From: Pythium myriotylum
Taxonomy: Eukaryota; Oomycota; Peronosporomycetes; Pythiales; Pythiaceae
Direction of reading: 5' to 3'
Assembly (NCBI GenBank): GCA_023091665.1
Contig: JALJCQ010000043.1
Coordinates: 1 to 64,000 of the forward strand
Length of the DNA: 64,000 bases
Below the pieces are notes generated by a model. The model was not told where the DNA came from, searched no databases, and saw only the letters and a list, made by a program, of their open reading frames with translations. Below are positions 45,400-59,196 of this stretch, piece by piece. Position 1 is the first letter of the stretch, and each line of letters begins with the position of its first letter. Position numbers and translations under genes: made by a program.

Positions 45400-46309
45400 C
45401 TGGTATCGGCCTATCTGTGTGTCCTTGCATCTGTTCTGACATGGATGCTGAGGTCGAGATGGACCCGCGCTGGATCTGGCTACTCCTGGCATTGGGTAGT
45501 TGGGCAATGCGATCGCACGAAGCCGGCCCGACATGACTTGGCAAGTTCTCTCTGCGCATGGATCGGTTGCCAGACTAATCGGAGTTTGGCTTGGTTGGCT
45601 CGCGGGGGAGGGTATGAAGCGTGCCGAGAAGGCCGCGCTGACTACCACCACCTCCTGGTGGTGATCTGGTCGCGCATCTCCTAACCACCCCAAGCTCCAT
45701 TGGCGTGAGATGGGGGAACATCGTTGGCCGGAGGAATGGAGGGAGGGATGGAGGGCGAAGACACCGAGACACCGAGACACCGAGACACCGAGACACCGAG
45801 ACACCGAGACACCGAGACACGGAGGCACGGAGGGCGACCGGGGGCCGCGTTGTGCTCGGCTCCGATGGATGTGGAGCAGCCGCGATAACCAAGTCCATGG
45901 CGGCGTTGGAGCGAAGTGTTTGTTTGTTTGTTTGTTTGTTTGTTTGCTCGCTCATTCGTCTATTTGTTTGCCTGGTGTTCTTGGCTCTTGGTTCTTGGCC
46001 CTTGGTTCTTGTGTTCCTGGGGTAGCACCCAGCAGAAAGAAGCGAGGCTCTTGCGCACGTGCACGCGTGCACGCTTGCACACTTGCACACTTGCACACTT
46101 GCACTCAGCATCATGCGACGTGAACGTGAACGTATGGAGTAGGGAGTGGGAGTAGGAGTAGGGAGTAAGGAGTAGGGAGTAGGAGTAGGGAGGTGTGTCC
46201 ACGAAGGACCCCAACAGTGTTGCGCATAGCGCGAAAGGCATGTGGTGTGGGTGTGCGTTGTTGTCATGTGTGGTATGCGGTGCGTGGTGGGACGCAAAAC
46301 ACACAAAAG

Positions 46310-46382
46310 TATCAATGGAGGGGATCGAACCCTCGATCTTGAGCGTGTTAAGCTCACGTCCTAACCACTAGACGACACTGAC
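46310..46382 (-). tRNA. tRNA-Val(AAC), copy 19
   Basis: Consensus sequence, CACAC 3' flank. Confidence 0.97.
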
Positions 46383-46717
46383 ACTTGACCACCTCCACAC
46401 CACAAAATCATACCAACGCCCACATACCAACAACTACGACGACCACACACACACAAGCACCATACGCACCACAGATACACACCATCCTACCCACACACTC
46501 CATCTACTCACGCGTACACACCTCTCGCCACTCAGACCACCACAACACCGACTTCCACCTTCTATCACACACAACGCAGCAGCCCAGCGCTCGCCATCTT
46601 CGCCACACTCCACGCATCTTCCAATGAACACTTTGGCCCGCAACGAGCGACGGAGACTTGTCGACGGTCGTCCTTGCGTCAACCACGCAGATGGGATGTC
46701 CACACGGCAAAAGGAAA

Positions 46718-46798
46718 CGACAGCTGTGAGATTTGAACTCACGCGGGTTGCCCCAGTAGATTTCTAGTCTACCGCCTTAACCACTCGGCCAAGCTGTC
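46718..46798 (-). tRNA. tRNA-Ser(AGA), copy 20
   Basis: Identical to copy 1. CT tract 47047-47126 (40 CT, uninterrupted). Confidence 0.97.
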
Positions 46799-47043
46799 TC
46801 GCTAGACTTGCAAACATCTACCCACCCGACACCACATCGGACACCACTTCGAATACCACCAACCACACACGCCCTACACCCCGCCACATAACGCAGACCC
46901 CATGCCCACACACCGCTCCCGCCATCTATGTGTCGTGCCTGCCCTGCCTCCTTGCTATCAGTGACGACAAGGTCCCATCACCATCCGCATATATACACTT
47001 GTACATATACATGCCGCGTGCACACAGTGCGTGGATCATTACG

Positions 47044-47128
<85 letters not shown>

Positions 47129-48053
47129 CTGGTATCGGCCTATCTGTGTGTCCTTGCATCTGTTCTGACATGGATGCTGAGGTCGAGATGGACCCGCGCT
47201 GGATCTGGCTACTCCTGGCATTGGGTAGTTGGGCAATGCGATCGCACGAAGCCGGCCCGACATGACTTGGCAAGTTCTCTCTGCGCATGGATCGGTTGCC
47301 AGACTAATCGGAGTTTGGCTTGGTTGGCTCGCGGGGAGGGTATGAAGCGTGCCGAGAAGGCCGCGCTGACTACCACCACCTCCTGGTGGTGATCTGGTCG
47401 CGCATCTCCTAACCACCCCAAGCTCCATTGGCGTGAGATGGGGGAACATCGTTGGCCGGAGGAATGGAGGGAGGGATGGAGGGCGAAGACACCGAGACAC
47501 CGAGACACCGAGACACCGAGACACCGAGACACCGAGACACCGAGACACCGAGACACCGAGACACGGAGGCACGGAGGGCGACCGGGGGCCGCGTTGTGCT
47601 CGGCTCCGATGGATGTGGAGCAGCCGCGATAACCAAGTCCATGGCGGCGTTGGAGCGAAGTGTTTGTTTGTTTGTTTGTTTGTTTGTTTGCTCGCTCATT
47701 CGTCTATTTGTTTGCCTGGTGTTCTTGGCTCTTGGTTCTTGGCCCTTGGTTCTTGTGTTCCTGGGGTAGCACCCAGCAGAAAGAAGCGAGGCTCTTGCGC
47801 ACGTGCACGCGTGCACACTTGCACACTTGCACACTTGCACACTTGCACTCAGCATCATGCGACGTGAACGTGAACGTATGGAGTAGGGAGTGGGAGTAGG
47901 AGTAGGGAGTAAGGAGTAGGGAGTAGGAGTAGGGAGGTGTGTCCACGAAGGACCCCAACAGTGTTGCGCATAGCGCGAAAGGCATGTGGTGTGGGTGTGC
48001 GTTGTTGTCATGTGTGGTATGCGGTGCGTGGTGGGACGCAAAACACACAAAAG

Positions 48054-48126
48054 TATCAATGGAGGGGATCGAACCCTCGATCTTGAGCGTGTTAAGCTCA
48101 CGTCCTAACCACTAGACGACACTGAC
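48054..48126 (-). tRNA. tRNA-Val(AAC), copy 20
   Basis: Consensus sequence, CACAC 3' flank. Confidence 0.97.
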
Positions 48127-48461
48127 ACTTGACCACCTCCACACCACAAAATCATACCAACGCCCACATACCAACAACTACGACGACCACACACACACAA
48201 GCACCATACGCACCACAGATACACACCATCCTACCCACACACTCCATCTACTCACGCGTACACACCTCTCGCCACTCAGACCACCACAACACCGACTTCC
48301 ACCTTCTATCACACACAACGCAGCAGCCCAGCGCTCGCCATCTTCGCCACACTCCACGCATCTTCCAATGAACACTTTGGCCCGCAACGAGCGACGGAGA
48401 CTTGTCGACGGTCGTCCTTGCGTCAACCACGCAGATGGGATGTCCACACGGCAAAAGGAAA

Positions 48462-48542
48462 CGACAGCTGTGAGATTTGAACTCACGCGGGTTGCCCCAG
48501 TAGATTTCTAGTCTACCGCCTTAACCACTCGGCCAAGCTGTC
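48462..48542 (-). tRNA. tRNA-Ser(AGA), copy 21
   Basis: Identical to copy 1. CT tract 48791-48872, two CCCT interruptions; the unit also carries GATAACG (about 49379) instead of GATAACC. Confidence 0.97.
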
Positions 48543-48823
48543 TCGCTAGACTTGCAAACATCTACCCACCCGACACCACATCGGACACCACTTCGAATAC
48601 CACCAACCACACACGCCCTACACCCCGCCACATAACGCAGACCCCATGCCCACACACCGCTCCCGCCATCTATGTGTCGTGCCTGCCCTGCCTCCTTGCT
48701 ATCAGTGACGACAAGGTCCCATCACCATCCGCATATATACACTTGTACATATACATGCCGCGTGCACACAGTGCGTGGATCATTACGCGCCTCTCTCTCT
48801 CTCTCTCTCTCTCTCCCTCTCTC

Positions 48824-48874
<51 letters not shown>

Positions 48875-49795
48875 CTGGTATCGGCCTATCTGTGTGTCCT
48901 TGCATCTGTTCTGACATGGATGCTGAGGTCGAGATGGACCCGCGCTGGATCTGGCTACTCCTGGCATTGGGTAGTTGGGCAATGCGATCGCACGAAGCCG
49001 GCCCGACATGACTTGGCAAGTTCTCTCTGCGCATGGATCGGTTGCCAGACTAATCGGAGTTTGGCTTGGTTGGCTCGCGGGGAGGGTATGAAGCGTGCCG
49101 AGAAGGCCGCGCTGACTACCACCACCTCCTGGTGGTGATCTGGTCGCGCATCTCCTAACCACCCCAAGCTCCATTGGCGTGAGATGGGGGAACATCGTTG
49201 GCCGGAGGAATGGAGGGAGGGATGGAGGGCGAAGACACCGAGACACCGAGACACCGAGACACCGAGACACCGAGACACCGAGACACCGAGACACCGAGAC
49301 ACCGAGACACGGAGGCACGGAGGGCGACCGGGGGCCGCGTTGTGCTCGGCTCCGATGGATGTGGAGCAGCCGCGATAACGAAGTCCATGGCGGCGTTGGA
49401 GCGAAGTGTTTGTTTGTTTGTTTGTTTGTTTGCTCGCTCATTCGTCTATTTGTTTGCCTGGTGTTCTTGGCTCTTGGTTCTTGGCCCTTGGTTCTTGTGT
49501 TCCTGGGGTAGCACCCAGCAGAAAGAAGCGAGGCTCTTGCGCACGTGCACGCGTGCACACTTGCACACTTGCACACTTGCACACTTGCACTCAGCATCAT
49601 GCGACGTGAACGTGAACGTATGGAGTAGGGAGTGGGAGTAGGAGTAGGGAGTAAGGAGTAGGGAGTAGGAGTAGGGAGGTGTGTCCACGAAGGACCCCAA
49701 CAGTGTTGCGCATAGCGCGAAAGGCATGTGGTGTGGGTGTGCGTTGTTGTCATGTGTGGTATGCGGTGCGTGGTGGGACGCAAAACGCACAAAAG

Positions 49796-49868
49796 TATCA
49801 ATGGAGGGGATCGAACCCTCGATCTTGAGCGTGTTAAGCTCACGTCCTAACCACTAGACGACACTGAC
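49796..49868 (-). tRNA. tRNA-Val(AAC), copy 21
   Basis: Consensus sequence, CGCAC 3' flank. Confidence 0.97.
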
Positions 49869-50203
49869 ACTTGACCACCTCCACACCACAAAATCATACC
49901 AACGCCCACATACCAACAACTACGACGACCACACACACACAAGCACCATACGCACCACAGATACACACCATCCTACCCACACACTCCATCTACTCACGCG
50001 TACACACCTCTCGCCACTCAGACCACCACAACACCGACTTCCACCTTCTATCACACACAACGCAGCAGCCCAGCGCTCGCCATCTTCGCCACACTCCACG
50101 CATCTTCCGATGAACACTTTGGCCCGCAACGAGCGACGGAGACTTGTCGACGGTCGTCCTTGCGTCAACCACGCAGATGGGATGTCCACACGGCAAAAGG
50201 AAA

Positions 50204-50284
50204 CGACAGCTGTGAGATTTGAACTCACGCGGGTTGCCCCAGTAGATTTCTAGTCTACCGCCTTAACCACTCGGCCAAGCTGTC
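50204..50284 (-). tRNA. tRNA-Ser(AGA), copy 22
   Basis: Identical to copy 1. CCGATGAAC 3' flank variant; CT tract 50533-50614 with the same interruptions as copy 21; GATAACG at about 51121. Confidence 0.97.
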
Positions 50285-50565
50285 TCGCTAGACTTGCAAA
50301 CATCTACCCACCCGACACCACATCGGACACCACTTCGAATACCACCAACCACACACGCCCTACACCCCGCCACATAACGCAGACCCCATGCCCACACACC
50401 GCTCCCGCCATCTATGTGTCGTGCCTGCCCTGCCTCCTTGCTATCAGTGACGACAAGGTCCCATCACCATCCGCATATATACACTTGTACATATACATGC
50501 CGCGTGCACACAGTGCGTGGATCATTACGCGCCTCTCTCTCTCTCTCTCTCTCTCTCCCTCTCTC

Positions 50566-50616
<51 letters not shown>

Positions 50617-51537
50617 CTGGTATCGGCCTATCTGTGTGTCCTTGCATCTGTTCTGACATGGATGCTGAGGTCGAGATGGACCCGCGCTGGATCTGGCTAC
50701 TCCTGGCATTGGGTAGTTGGGCAATGCGATCGCACGAAGCCGGCCCGACATGACTTGGCAAGTTCTCTCTGCGCATGGATCGGTTGCCAGACTAATCGGA
50801 GTTTGGCTTGGTTGGCTCGCGGGGAGGGTATGAAGCGTGCCGAGAAGGCCGCGCTGACTACCACCACCTCCTGGTGGTGATCTGGTCGCGCATCTCCTAA
50901 CCACCCCAAGCTCCATTGGCGTGAGATGGGGGAACATCGTTGGCCGGAGGAATGGAGGGAGGGATGGAGGGCGAAGACACCGAGACACCGAGACACCGAG
51001 ACACCGAGACACCGAGACACCGAGACACCGAGACACCGAGACACCGAGACACGGAGGCACGGAGGGCGACCGGGGGCCGCGTTGTGCTCGGCTCCGATGG
51101 ATGTGGAGCAGCCGCGATAACGAAGTCCATGGCGGCGTTGGAGCGAAGTGTTTGTTTGTTTGTTTGTTTGTTTGCTCGCTCATTCGTCTATTTGTTTGCC
51201 TGGTGTTCTTGGCTCTTGGTTCTTGGCCCTTGGTTCTTGTGTTCCTGGGGTAGCACCCAGCAGAAAGAAGCGAGGCTCTTGCGCACGTGCACGCGTGCAC
51301 ACTTGCACACTTGCACACTTGCACACTTGCACTCAGCATCATGCGACGTGAACGTGAACGTATGGAGTAGGGAGTGGGAGTAGGAGTAGGGAGTAAGGAG
51401 TAGGGAGTAGGAGTAGGGAGGTGTGTCCACGAAGGACCCCAACAGTGTTGCGCATAGCGCGAAAGGCATGTGGTGTGGGTGTGCGTTGTTGTCATGTGTG
51501 GTATGCGGTGCGTGGTGGGACGCAAAACACACAAAAG

Positions 51538-51610
51538 TATCAATGGAGGGGATCGAACCCTCGATCTTGAGCGTGTTAAGCTCACGTCCTAACCACTAGA
51601 CGACACTGAC
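51538..51610 (-). tRNA. tRNA-Val(AAC), copy 22
   Basis: Consensus sequence, CACAC 3' flank, unlike copies 21 and 24 that otherwise share its unit type. Confidence 0.97.
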
Positions 51611-51945
51611 ACTTGACCACCTCCACACCACAAAATCATACCAACGCCCACATACCAACAACTACGACGACCACACACACACAAGCACCATACGCACCAC
51701 AGATACACACCATCCTACCCACACACTCCATCTACTCACGCGTACACACCTCTCGCCACTCAGACCACCACAACACCGACTTCCACCTTCTATCACACAC
51801 AACGCAGCAGCCCAGCGCTCGCCATCTTCGCCACACTCCACGCATCTTCCGATGAACACTTTGGCCCGCAACGAGCGACGGAGACTTGTCGACGGTCGTC
51901 CTTGCGTCAACCACGCAGATGGGATGTCCACACGGCAAAAGGAAA

Positions 51946-52026
51946 CGACAGCTGTGAGATTTGAACTCACGCGGGTTGCCCCAGTAGATTTCTAGTCTAC
52001 CGCCTTAACCACTCGGCCAAGCTGTC
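51946..52026 (-). tRNA. tRNA-Ser(AGA), copy 23
   Basis: Identical to copy 1. CCGATGAAC 3' flank variant; CT tract 52275-52356 with two CCCT; but GATAACC, so a mosaic unit. Confidence 0.97.
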
Positions 52027-52307
52027 TCGCTAGACTTGCAAACATCTACCCACCCGACACCACATCGGACACCACTTCGAATACCACCAACCACACACGC
52101 CCTACACCCCGCCACATAACGCAGACCCCATGCCCACACACCGCTCCCGCCATCTATGTGTCGTGCCTGCCCTGCCTCCTTGCTATCAGTGACGACAAGG
52201 TCCCATCACCATCCGCATATATACACTTGTACATATACATGCCGCGTGCACACAGTGCGTGGATCATTACGCGCCTCTCTCTCTCTCTCTCTCTCTCTCC
52301 CTCTCTC

Positions 52308-52358
<51 letters not shown>

Positions 52359-53291
52359 CTGGTATCGGCCTATCTGTGTGTCCTTGCATCTGTTCTGACA
52401 TGGATGCTGAGGTCGAGATGGACCCGCGCTGGATCTGGCTACTCCTGGCATTGGGTAGTTGGGCAATGCGATCGCACGAAGCCGGCCCGACATGACTTGG
52501 CAAGTTCTCTCTGCGCATGGATCGGTTGCCAGACTAATCGGAGTTTGGCTTGGTTGGCTCGCGGGGAGGGTATGAAGCGTGCCGAGAAGGCCGCGCTGAC
52601 TACCACCACCTCCTGGTGGTGATCTGGTCGCGCATCTCCTAACCACCCCAAGCTCCATTGGCGTGAGATGGGGGAACATCGTTGGCCGGAGGAATGGAGG
52701 GAGGGATGGAGGGCGAAGACACCGAGACACCGAGACACCGAGACACCGAGACACCGAGACACCGAGACACCGAGACACCGAGACACCGAGACACGGAGGC
52801 ACGGAGGGCGACCGGGGGCCGCGTTGTGCTCGGCTCCGATGGATGTGGAGCAGCCGCGATAACCAAGTCCATGGCGGCGTTGGAGCGAAGTGTTTGTTTG
52901 TTTGTTTGTTTGTTTGTTTGCTCGCTCATTCGTCTATTTGTTTGCCTGGTGTTCTTGGCTCTTGGTTCTTGGCCCTTGGTTCTTGTGTTCCTGGGGTAGC
53001 ACCCAGCAGAAAGAAGCGAGGCTCTTGCGCACGTGCACGCGTGCACACTTGCACACTTGCACACTTGCACACTTGCACACTTGCACTCAGCATCATGCGA
53101 CGTGAACGTGAACGTATGGAGTAGGGAGTGGGAGTAGGAGTAGGGAGTAAGGAGTAGGGAGTAGGAGTAGGGAGGTGTGTCCACGAAGGACCCCAACAGT
53201 GTTGCGCATAGCGCGAAAGGCATGTGGTGTGGGTGTGCGTTGTTGTCATGTGTGGTATGCGGTGCGTGGTGGGACGCAAAACACACAAAAG

Positions 53292-53364
53292 TATCAATGG
53301 AGGGGATCGAACCCTCGATCTTGAGCGTGTTAAGCTCACGTCCTAACCACTAGACGACACTGAC
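53292..53364 (-). tRNA. tRNA-Val(AAC), copy 23
   Basis: Consensus sequence, CACAC 3' flank, five GCACACTT-type words. Confidence 0.97.
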
Positions 53365-53699
53365 ACTTGACCACCTCCACACCACAAAATCATACCAACG
53401 CCCACATACCAACAACTACGACGACCACACACACACAAGCACCATACGCACCACAGATACACACCATCCTACCCACACACTCCATCTACTCACGCGTACA
53501 CACCTCTCGCCACTCAGACCACCACAACACCGACTTCCACCTTCTATCACACACAACGCAGCAGCCCAGCGCTCGCCATCTTCGCCACACTCCACGCATC
53601 TTCCAATGAACACTTTGGCCCGCAACGAGCGACGGAGACTTGTCGACGGTCGTCCTTGCGTCAACCACGCAGATGGGATGTCCACACGGCAAAAGGAAA

Positions 53700-53780
53700 C
53701 GACAGCTGTGAGATTTGAACTCACGCGGGTTGCCCCAGTAGATTTCTAGTCTACCGCCTTAACCACTCGGCCAAGCTGTC
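53700..53780 (-). tRNA. tRNA-Ser(AGA), copy 24
   Basis: Identical to copy 1. CT tract 54029-54110 with two CCCT; GATAACG at about 54617. Confidence 0.97.
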
Positions 53781-54061
53781 TCGCTAGACTTGCAAACATC
53801 TACCCACCCGACACCACATCGGACACCACTTCGAATACCACCAACCACACACGCCCTACACCCCGCCACATAACGCAGACCCCATGCCCACACACCGCTC
53901 CCGCCATCTATGTGTCGTGCCTGCCCTGCCTCCTTGCTATCAGTGACGACAAGGTCCCATCACCATCCGCATATATACACTTGTACATATACATGCCGCG
54001 TGCACACAGTGCGTGGATCATTACGCGCCTCTCTCTCTCTCTCTCTCTCTCTCCCTCTCTC

Positions 54062-54112
<51 letters not shown>

Positions 54113-55033
54113 CTGGTATCGGCCTATCTGTGTGTCCTTGCATCTGTTCTGACATGGATGCTGAGGTCGAGATGGACCCGCGCTGGATCTGGCTACTCCT
54201 GGCATTGGGTAGTTGGGCAATGCGATCGCACGAAGCCGGCCCGACATGACTTGGCAAGTTCTCTCTGCGCATGGATCGGTTGCCAGACTAATCGGAGTTT
54301 GGCTTGGTTGGCTCGCGGGGAGGGTATGAAGCGTGCCGAGAAGGCCGCGCTGACTACCACCACCTCCTGGTGGTGATCTGGTCGCGCATCTCCTAACCAC
54401 CCCAAGCTCCATTGGCGTGAGATGGGGGAACATCGTTGGCCGGAGGAATGGAGGGAGGGATGGAGGGCGAAGACACCGAGACACCGAGACACCGAGACAC
54501 CGAGACACCGAGACACCGAGACACCGAGACACCGAGACACCGAGACACGGAGGCACGGAGGGCGACCGGGGGCCGCGTTGTGCTCGGCTCCGATGGATGT
54601 GGAGCAGCCGCGATAACGAAGTCCATGGCGGCGTTGGAGCGAAGTGTTTGTTTGTTTGTTTGTTTGTTTGCTCGCTCATTCGTCTATTTGTTTGCCTGGT
54701 GTTCTTGGCTCTTGGTTCTTGGCCCTTGGTTCTTGTGTTCCTGGGGTAGCACCCAGCAGAAAGAAGCGAGGCTCTTGCGCACGTGCACGCGTGCACACTT
54801 GCACACTTGCACACTTGCACACTTGCACTCAGCATCATGCGACGTGAACGTGAACGTATGGAGTAGGGAGTGGGAGTAGGAGTAGGGAGTAAGGAGTAGG
54901 GAGTAGGAGTAGGGAGGTGTGTCCACGAAGGACCCCAACAGTGTTGCGCATAGCGCGAAAGGCATGTGGTGTGGGTGTGCGTTGTTGTCATGTGTGGTAT
55001 GCGGTGCGTGGTGGGACGCAAAACGCACAAAAG

Positions 55034-55106
55034 TATCAATGGAGGGGATCGAACCCTCGATCTTGAGCGTGTTAAGCTCACGTCCTAACCACTAGACGAC
55101 ACTGAC
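55034..55106 (-). tRNA. tRNA-Val(AAC), copy 24
   Basis: Consensus sequence, CGCAC 3' flank. Confidence 0.97.
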
Positions 55107-55441
55107 ACTTGACCACCTCCACACCACAAAATCATACCAACGCCCACATACCAACAACTACGACGACCACACACACACAAGCACCATACGCACCACAGAT
55201 ACACACCATCCTACCCACACACTCCATCTACTCACGCGTACACACCTCTCGCCACTCAGACCACCACAACACCGACTTCCACCTTCTATCACACACAACG
55301 CAGCAGCCCAGCGCTCGCCATCTTCGCCACACTCCACGCATCTTCCGATGAACACTTTGGCCCGCAACGAGCGACGGAGACTTGTCGACGGTCGTCCTTG
55401 CGTCAACCACGCAGATGGGATGTCCACACGGCAAAAGGAAA

Positions 55442-55522
55442 CGACAGCTGTGAGATTTGAACTCACGCGGGTTGCCCCAGTAGATTTCTAGTCTACCGCC
55501 TTAACCACTCGGCCAAGCTGTC
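55442..55522 (-). tRNA. tRNA-Ser(AGA), copy 25
   Basis: Identical to copy 1. CCGATGAAC 3' flank variant; CT tract 55771-55832 (31 CT, uninterrupted). Confidence 0.97.
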
Positions 55523-55767
55523 TCGCTAGACTTGCAAACATCTACCCACCCGACACCACATCGGACACCACTTCGAATACCACCAACCACACACGCCCTA
55601 CACCCCGCCACATAACGCAGACCCCATGCCCACACACCGCTCCCGCCATCTATGTGTCGTGCCTGCCCTGCCTCCTTGCTATCAGTGACGACAAGGTCCC
55701 ATCACCATCCGCATATATACACTTGTACATATACATGCCGCGTGCACACAGTGCGTGGATCATTACG

Positions 55768-55834
<67 letters not shown>

Positions 55835-56759
55835 CTGGTATCGGCCTATCTGTGTGTCCTTGCATCTGTTCTGACATGGATGCTGAGGTCGAGATGGACC
55901 CGCGCTGGATCTGGCTACTCCTGGCATTGGGTAGTTGGGCAATGCGATCGCACGAAGCCGGCCCGACATGACTTGGCAAGTTCTCTCTGCGCATGGATCG
56001 GTTGCCAGACTAATCGGAGTTTGGCTTGGTTGGCTCGCGGGGAGGGTATGAAGCGTGCCGAGAAGGCCGCGCTGACTACCACCACCTCCTGGTGGTGATC
56101 TGGTCGCGCATCTCCTAACCACCCCAAGCTCCATTGGCGTGAGATGGGGGAACATCGTTGGCCGGAGGAATGGAGGGAGGGATGGAGGGCGAAGACACCG
56201 AGACACCGAGACACCGAGACACCGAGACACCGAGACACCGAGACACCGAGACACCGAGACACCGAGACACGGAGGCACGGAGGGCGACCGGGGGCCGCGT
56301 TGTGCTCGGCTCCGATGGATGTGGAGCAGCCGCGATAACCAAGTCCATGGCGGCGTTGGAGCGAAGTGTTTGTTTGTTTGTTTGTTTGTTTGTTTGCTCG
56401 CTCATTCGTCTATTTGTTTGCCTGGTGTTCTTGGCTCTTGGTTCTTGGCCCTTGGTTCTTGTGTTCCTGGGGTAGCACCCAGCAGAAAGAAGCGAGGCTC
56501 TTGCGCACGTGCACGCGTGCACGCTTGCACACTTGCACACTTGCACACTTGCACTCAGCATCATGCGACGTGAACGTGAACGTATGGAGTAGGGAGTGGG
56601 AGTAGGAGTAGGGAGTAAGGAGTAGGGAGTAGGAGTAGGGAGGTGTGTCCACGAAGGACCCCAACAGTGTTGCGCATAGCGCGAAAGGCATGTGGTGTGG
56701 GTGTGCGTTGTTGTCATGTGTGGTATGCGGTGCGTGGTGGGACGCAAAACGCACAAAAG

Positions 56760-56832
56760 TATCAATGGAGGGGATCGAACCCTCGATCTTGAGCGTGTTA
56801 AGCTCACGTCCTAACCACTAGACGACACTGAC
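56760..56832 (-). tRNA. tRNA-Val(AAC), copy 25
   Basis: Consensus sequence, CGCAC 3' flank. Confidence 0.97.
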
Positions 56833-57167
56833 ACTTGACCACCTCCACACCACAAAATCATACCAACGCCCACATACCAACAACTACGACGACCACACAC
56901 ACACAAGCACCATACGCACCACAGATACACACCATCCTACCCACACACTCCATCTACTCACGCGTACACACCTCTCGCCACTCAGACCACCACAACACCG
57001 ACTTCCACCTTCTATCACACACAACGCAGCAGCCCAGCGCTCGCCATCTTCGCCACACTCCACGCATCTTCCAATGAACACTTTGGCCCGCAACGAGCGA
57101 CGGAGACTTGTCGACGGTCGTCCTTGCGTCAACCACGCAGATGGGATGTCCACACGGCAAAAGGAAA

Positions 57168-57248
57168 CGACAGCTGTGAGATTTGAACTCACGCGGGTTG
57201 CCCCAGTAGATTTCTAGTCTACCGCCTTAACCACTCGGCCAAGCTGTC
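57168..57248 (-). tRNA. tRNA-Ser(AGA), copy 26
   Basis: Identical to copy 1. CT tract 57497-57526 (15 CT), the shortest; this unit, at 1654 bp, is the shortest seen. Confidence 0.97.
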
Positions 57249-57493
57249 TCGCTAGACTTGCAAACATCTACCCACCCGACACCACATCGGACACCACTTC
57301 GAATACCACCAACCACACACGCCCTACACCCCGCCACATAACGCAGACCCCATGCCCACACACCGCTCCCGCCATCTATGTGTCGTGCCTGCCCTGCCTC
57401 CTTGCTATCAGTGACGACAAGGTCCCATCACCATCCGCATATATACACTTGTACATATACATGCCGCGTGCACACAGTGCGTGGATCATTACG

Positions 57494-57528
<35 letters not shown>

Positions 57529-58413
57529 CTGGTATCGGCCTATCTGTGTGTCCTTGCATCTGTTCTGACATGGATGCTGAGGTCGAGATGGACCCGCGCT
57601 GGATCTGGCTACTCCTGGCATTGGGTAGTTGGGCAATGCGATCGCACGAAGCCGGCCCGACATGACTTGGCAAGTTCTCTCTGCGCATGGATCGGTTGCC
57701 AGACTAATCGGAGTTTGGCTTGGTTGGCTCGCGGGGAGGGTATGAAGCGTGCCGAGAAGGCCGCGCTGACTACCACCACCTCCTGGTGGTGATCTGGTCG
57801 CGCATCTCCTAACCACCCCAAGCTCCATTGGCGTGAGATGGGGGAACATCGTTGGCCGGAGGAATGGAGGGAGGGATGGAGGGCGAAGACACCGAGACAC
57901 CGAGACACCGAGACACCGAGACACGGAGGCACGGAGGGCGACCGGGGGCCGCGCTGTGCTCGGCTCCGATGGATGTGGAGCAGCCGCGATAACCAAGTCC
58001 ATGGCGGCGTTGGAGCGAAGTGTTTGTTTGTTTGTTTGTTTGTTTGTTTGCTCGCTCATTCGTCTATTTGTTTGCCTGGTGTTCTTGGCTCTTGGTTCTT
58101 GGCCCTTGGTTCTTGTGTTCCTGGGGTAGCACCCAGCAGAAAGAAGCGAGGCTCTTGCGCACGTGCACGCGTGCACACTTGCACACTTGCACACTTGCAC
58201 ACTTGCACTCAGCATCATGCGACGTGAACGTGAACGTATGGAGTAGGGAGTGGGAGTAGGAGTAGGGAGTAAGGAGTAGGGAGTAGGAGTAGGGAGGTGT
58301 GTCCACGAAGGACCCCAACAGTGTTGCGCATAGCGCGAAAGGCATGTGGTGTGGGTGTGCGTTGTTGTCATGTGTGGTATGCGGTGCGTGGTGGGACGCA
58401 AAACGCACAAAAG

Positions 58414-58486
58414 TATCAATGGAGGGGATCGAACCCTCGATCTTGAGCGTGTTAAGCTCACGTCCTAACCACTAGACGACACTGAC
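58414..58486 (-). tRNA. tRNA-Val(AAC), copy 26
   Basis: Consensus sequence. Its unit alone has GCGCTGTGCTC at about 57952. Confidence 0.97.
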
Positions 58487-58821
58487 ACTTGACCACCTCC
58501 ACACCACAAAATCATACCAACGCCCACATACCAACAACTACGACGACCACACACACACAAGCACCATACGCACCACAGATACACACCATCCTACCCACAC
58601 ACTCCATCTACTCACGCGTACACACCTCTCGCCACTCAGACCACCACAACACCGACTTCCACCTTCTATCACACACAACGCAGCAGCCCAGCGCTCGCCA
58701 TCTTCGCCACACTCCACGCATCTTCCAATGAACACTTTGGCCCGCAACGAGCGACGGAGACTTGTCGACGGTCGTCCTTGCGTCAACCACGCAGATGGGA
58801 TGTCCACACGGCAAAAGGAAA

Positions 58822-58902
58822 CGACAGCTGTGAGATTTGAACTCACGCGGGTTGCCCCAGTAGATTTCTAGTCTACCGCCTTAACCACTCGGCCAAGCTG
58901 TC
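58822..58902 (-). tRNA. tRNA-Ser(AGA), copy 27
   Basis: Identical to copy 1. CT tract 59151-59194 (22 CT). Confidence 0.97.
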
Positions 58903-59147
58903 TCGCTAGACTTGCAAACATCTACCCACCCGACACCACATCGGACACCACTTCGAATACCACCAACCACACACGCCCTACACCCCGCCACATAACGCAG
59001 ACCCCATGCCCACACACCGCTCCCGCCATCTATGTGTCGTGCCTGCCCTGCCTCCTTGCTATCAGTGACGACAAGGTCCCATCACCATCCGCATATATAC
59101 ACTTGTACATATACATGCCGCGTGCACACAGTGCGTGGATCATTACG

Positions 59148-59196
<49 letters not shown>

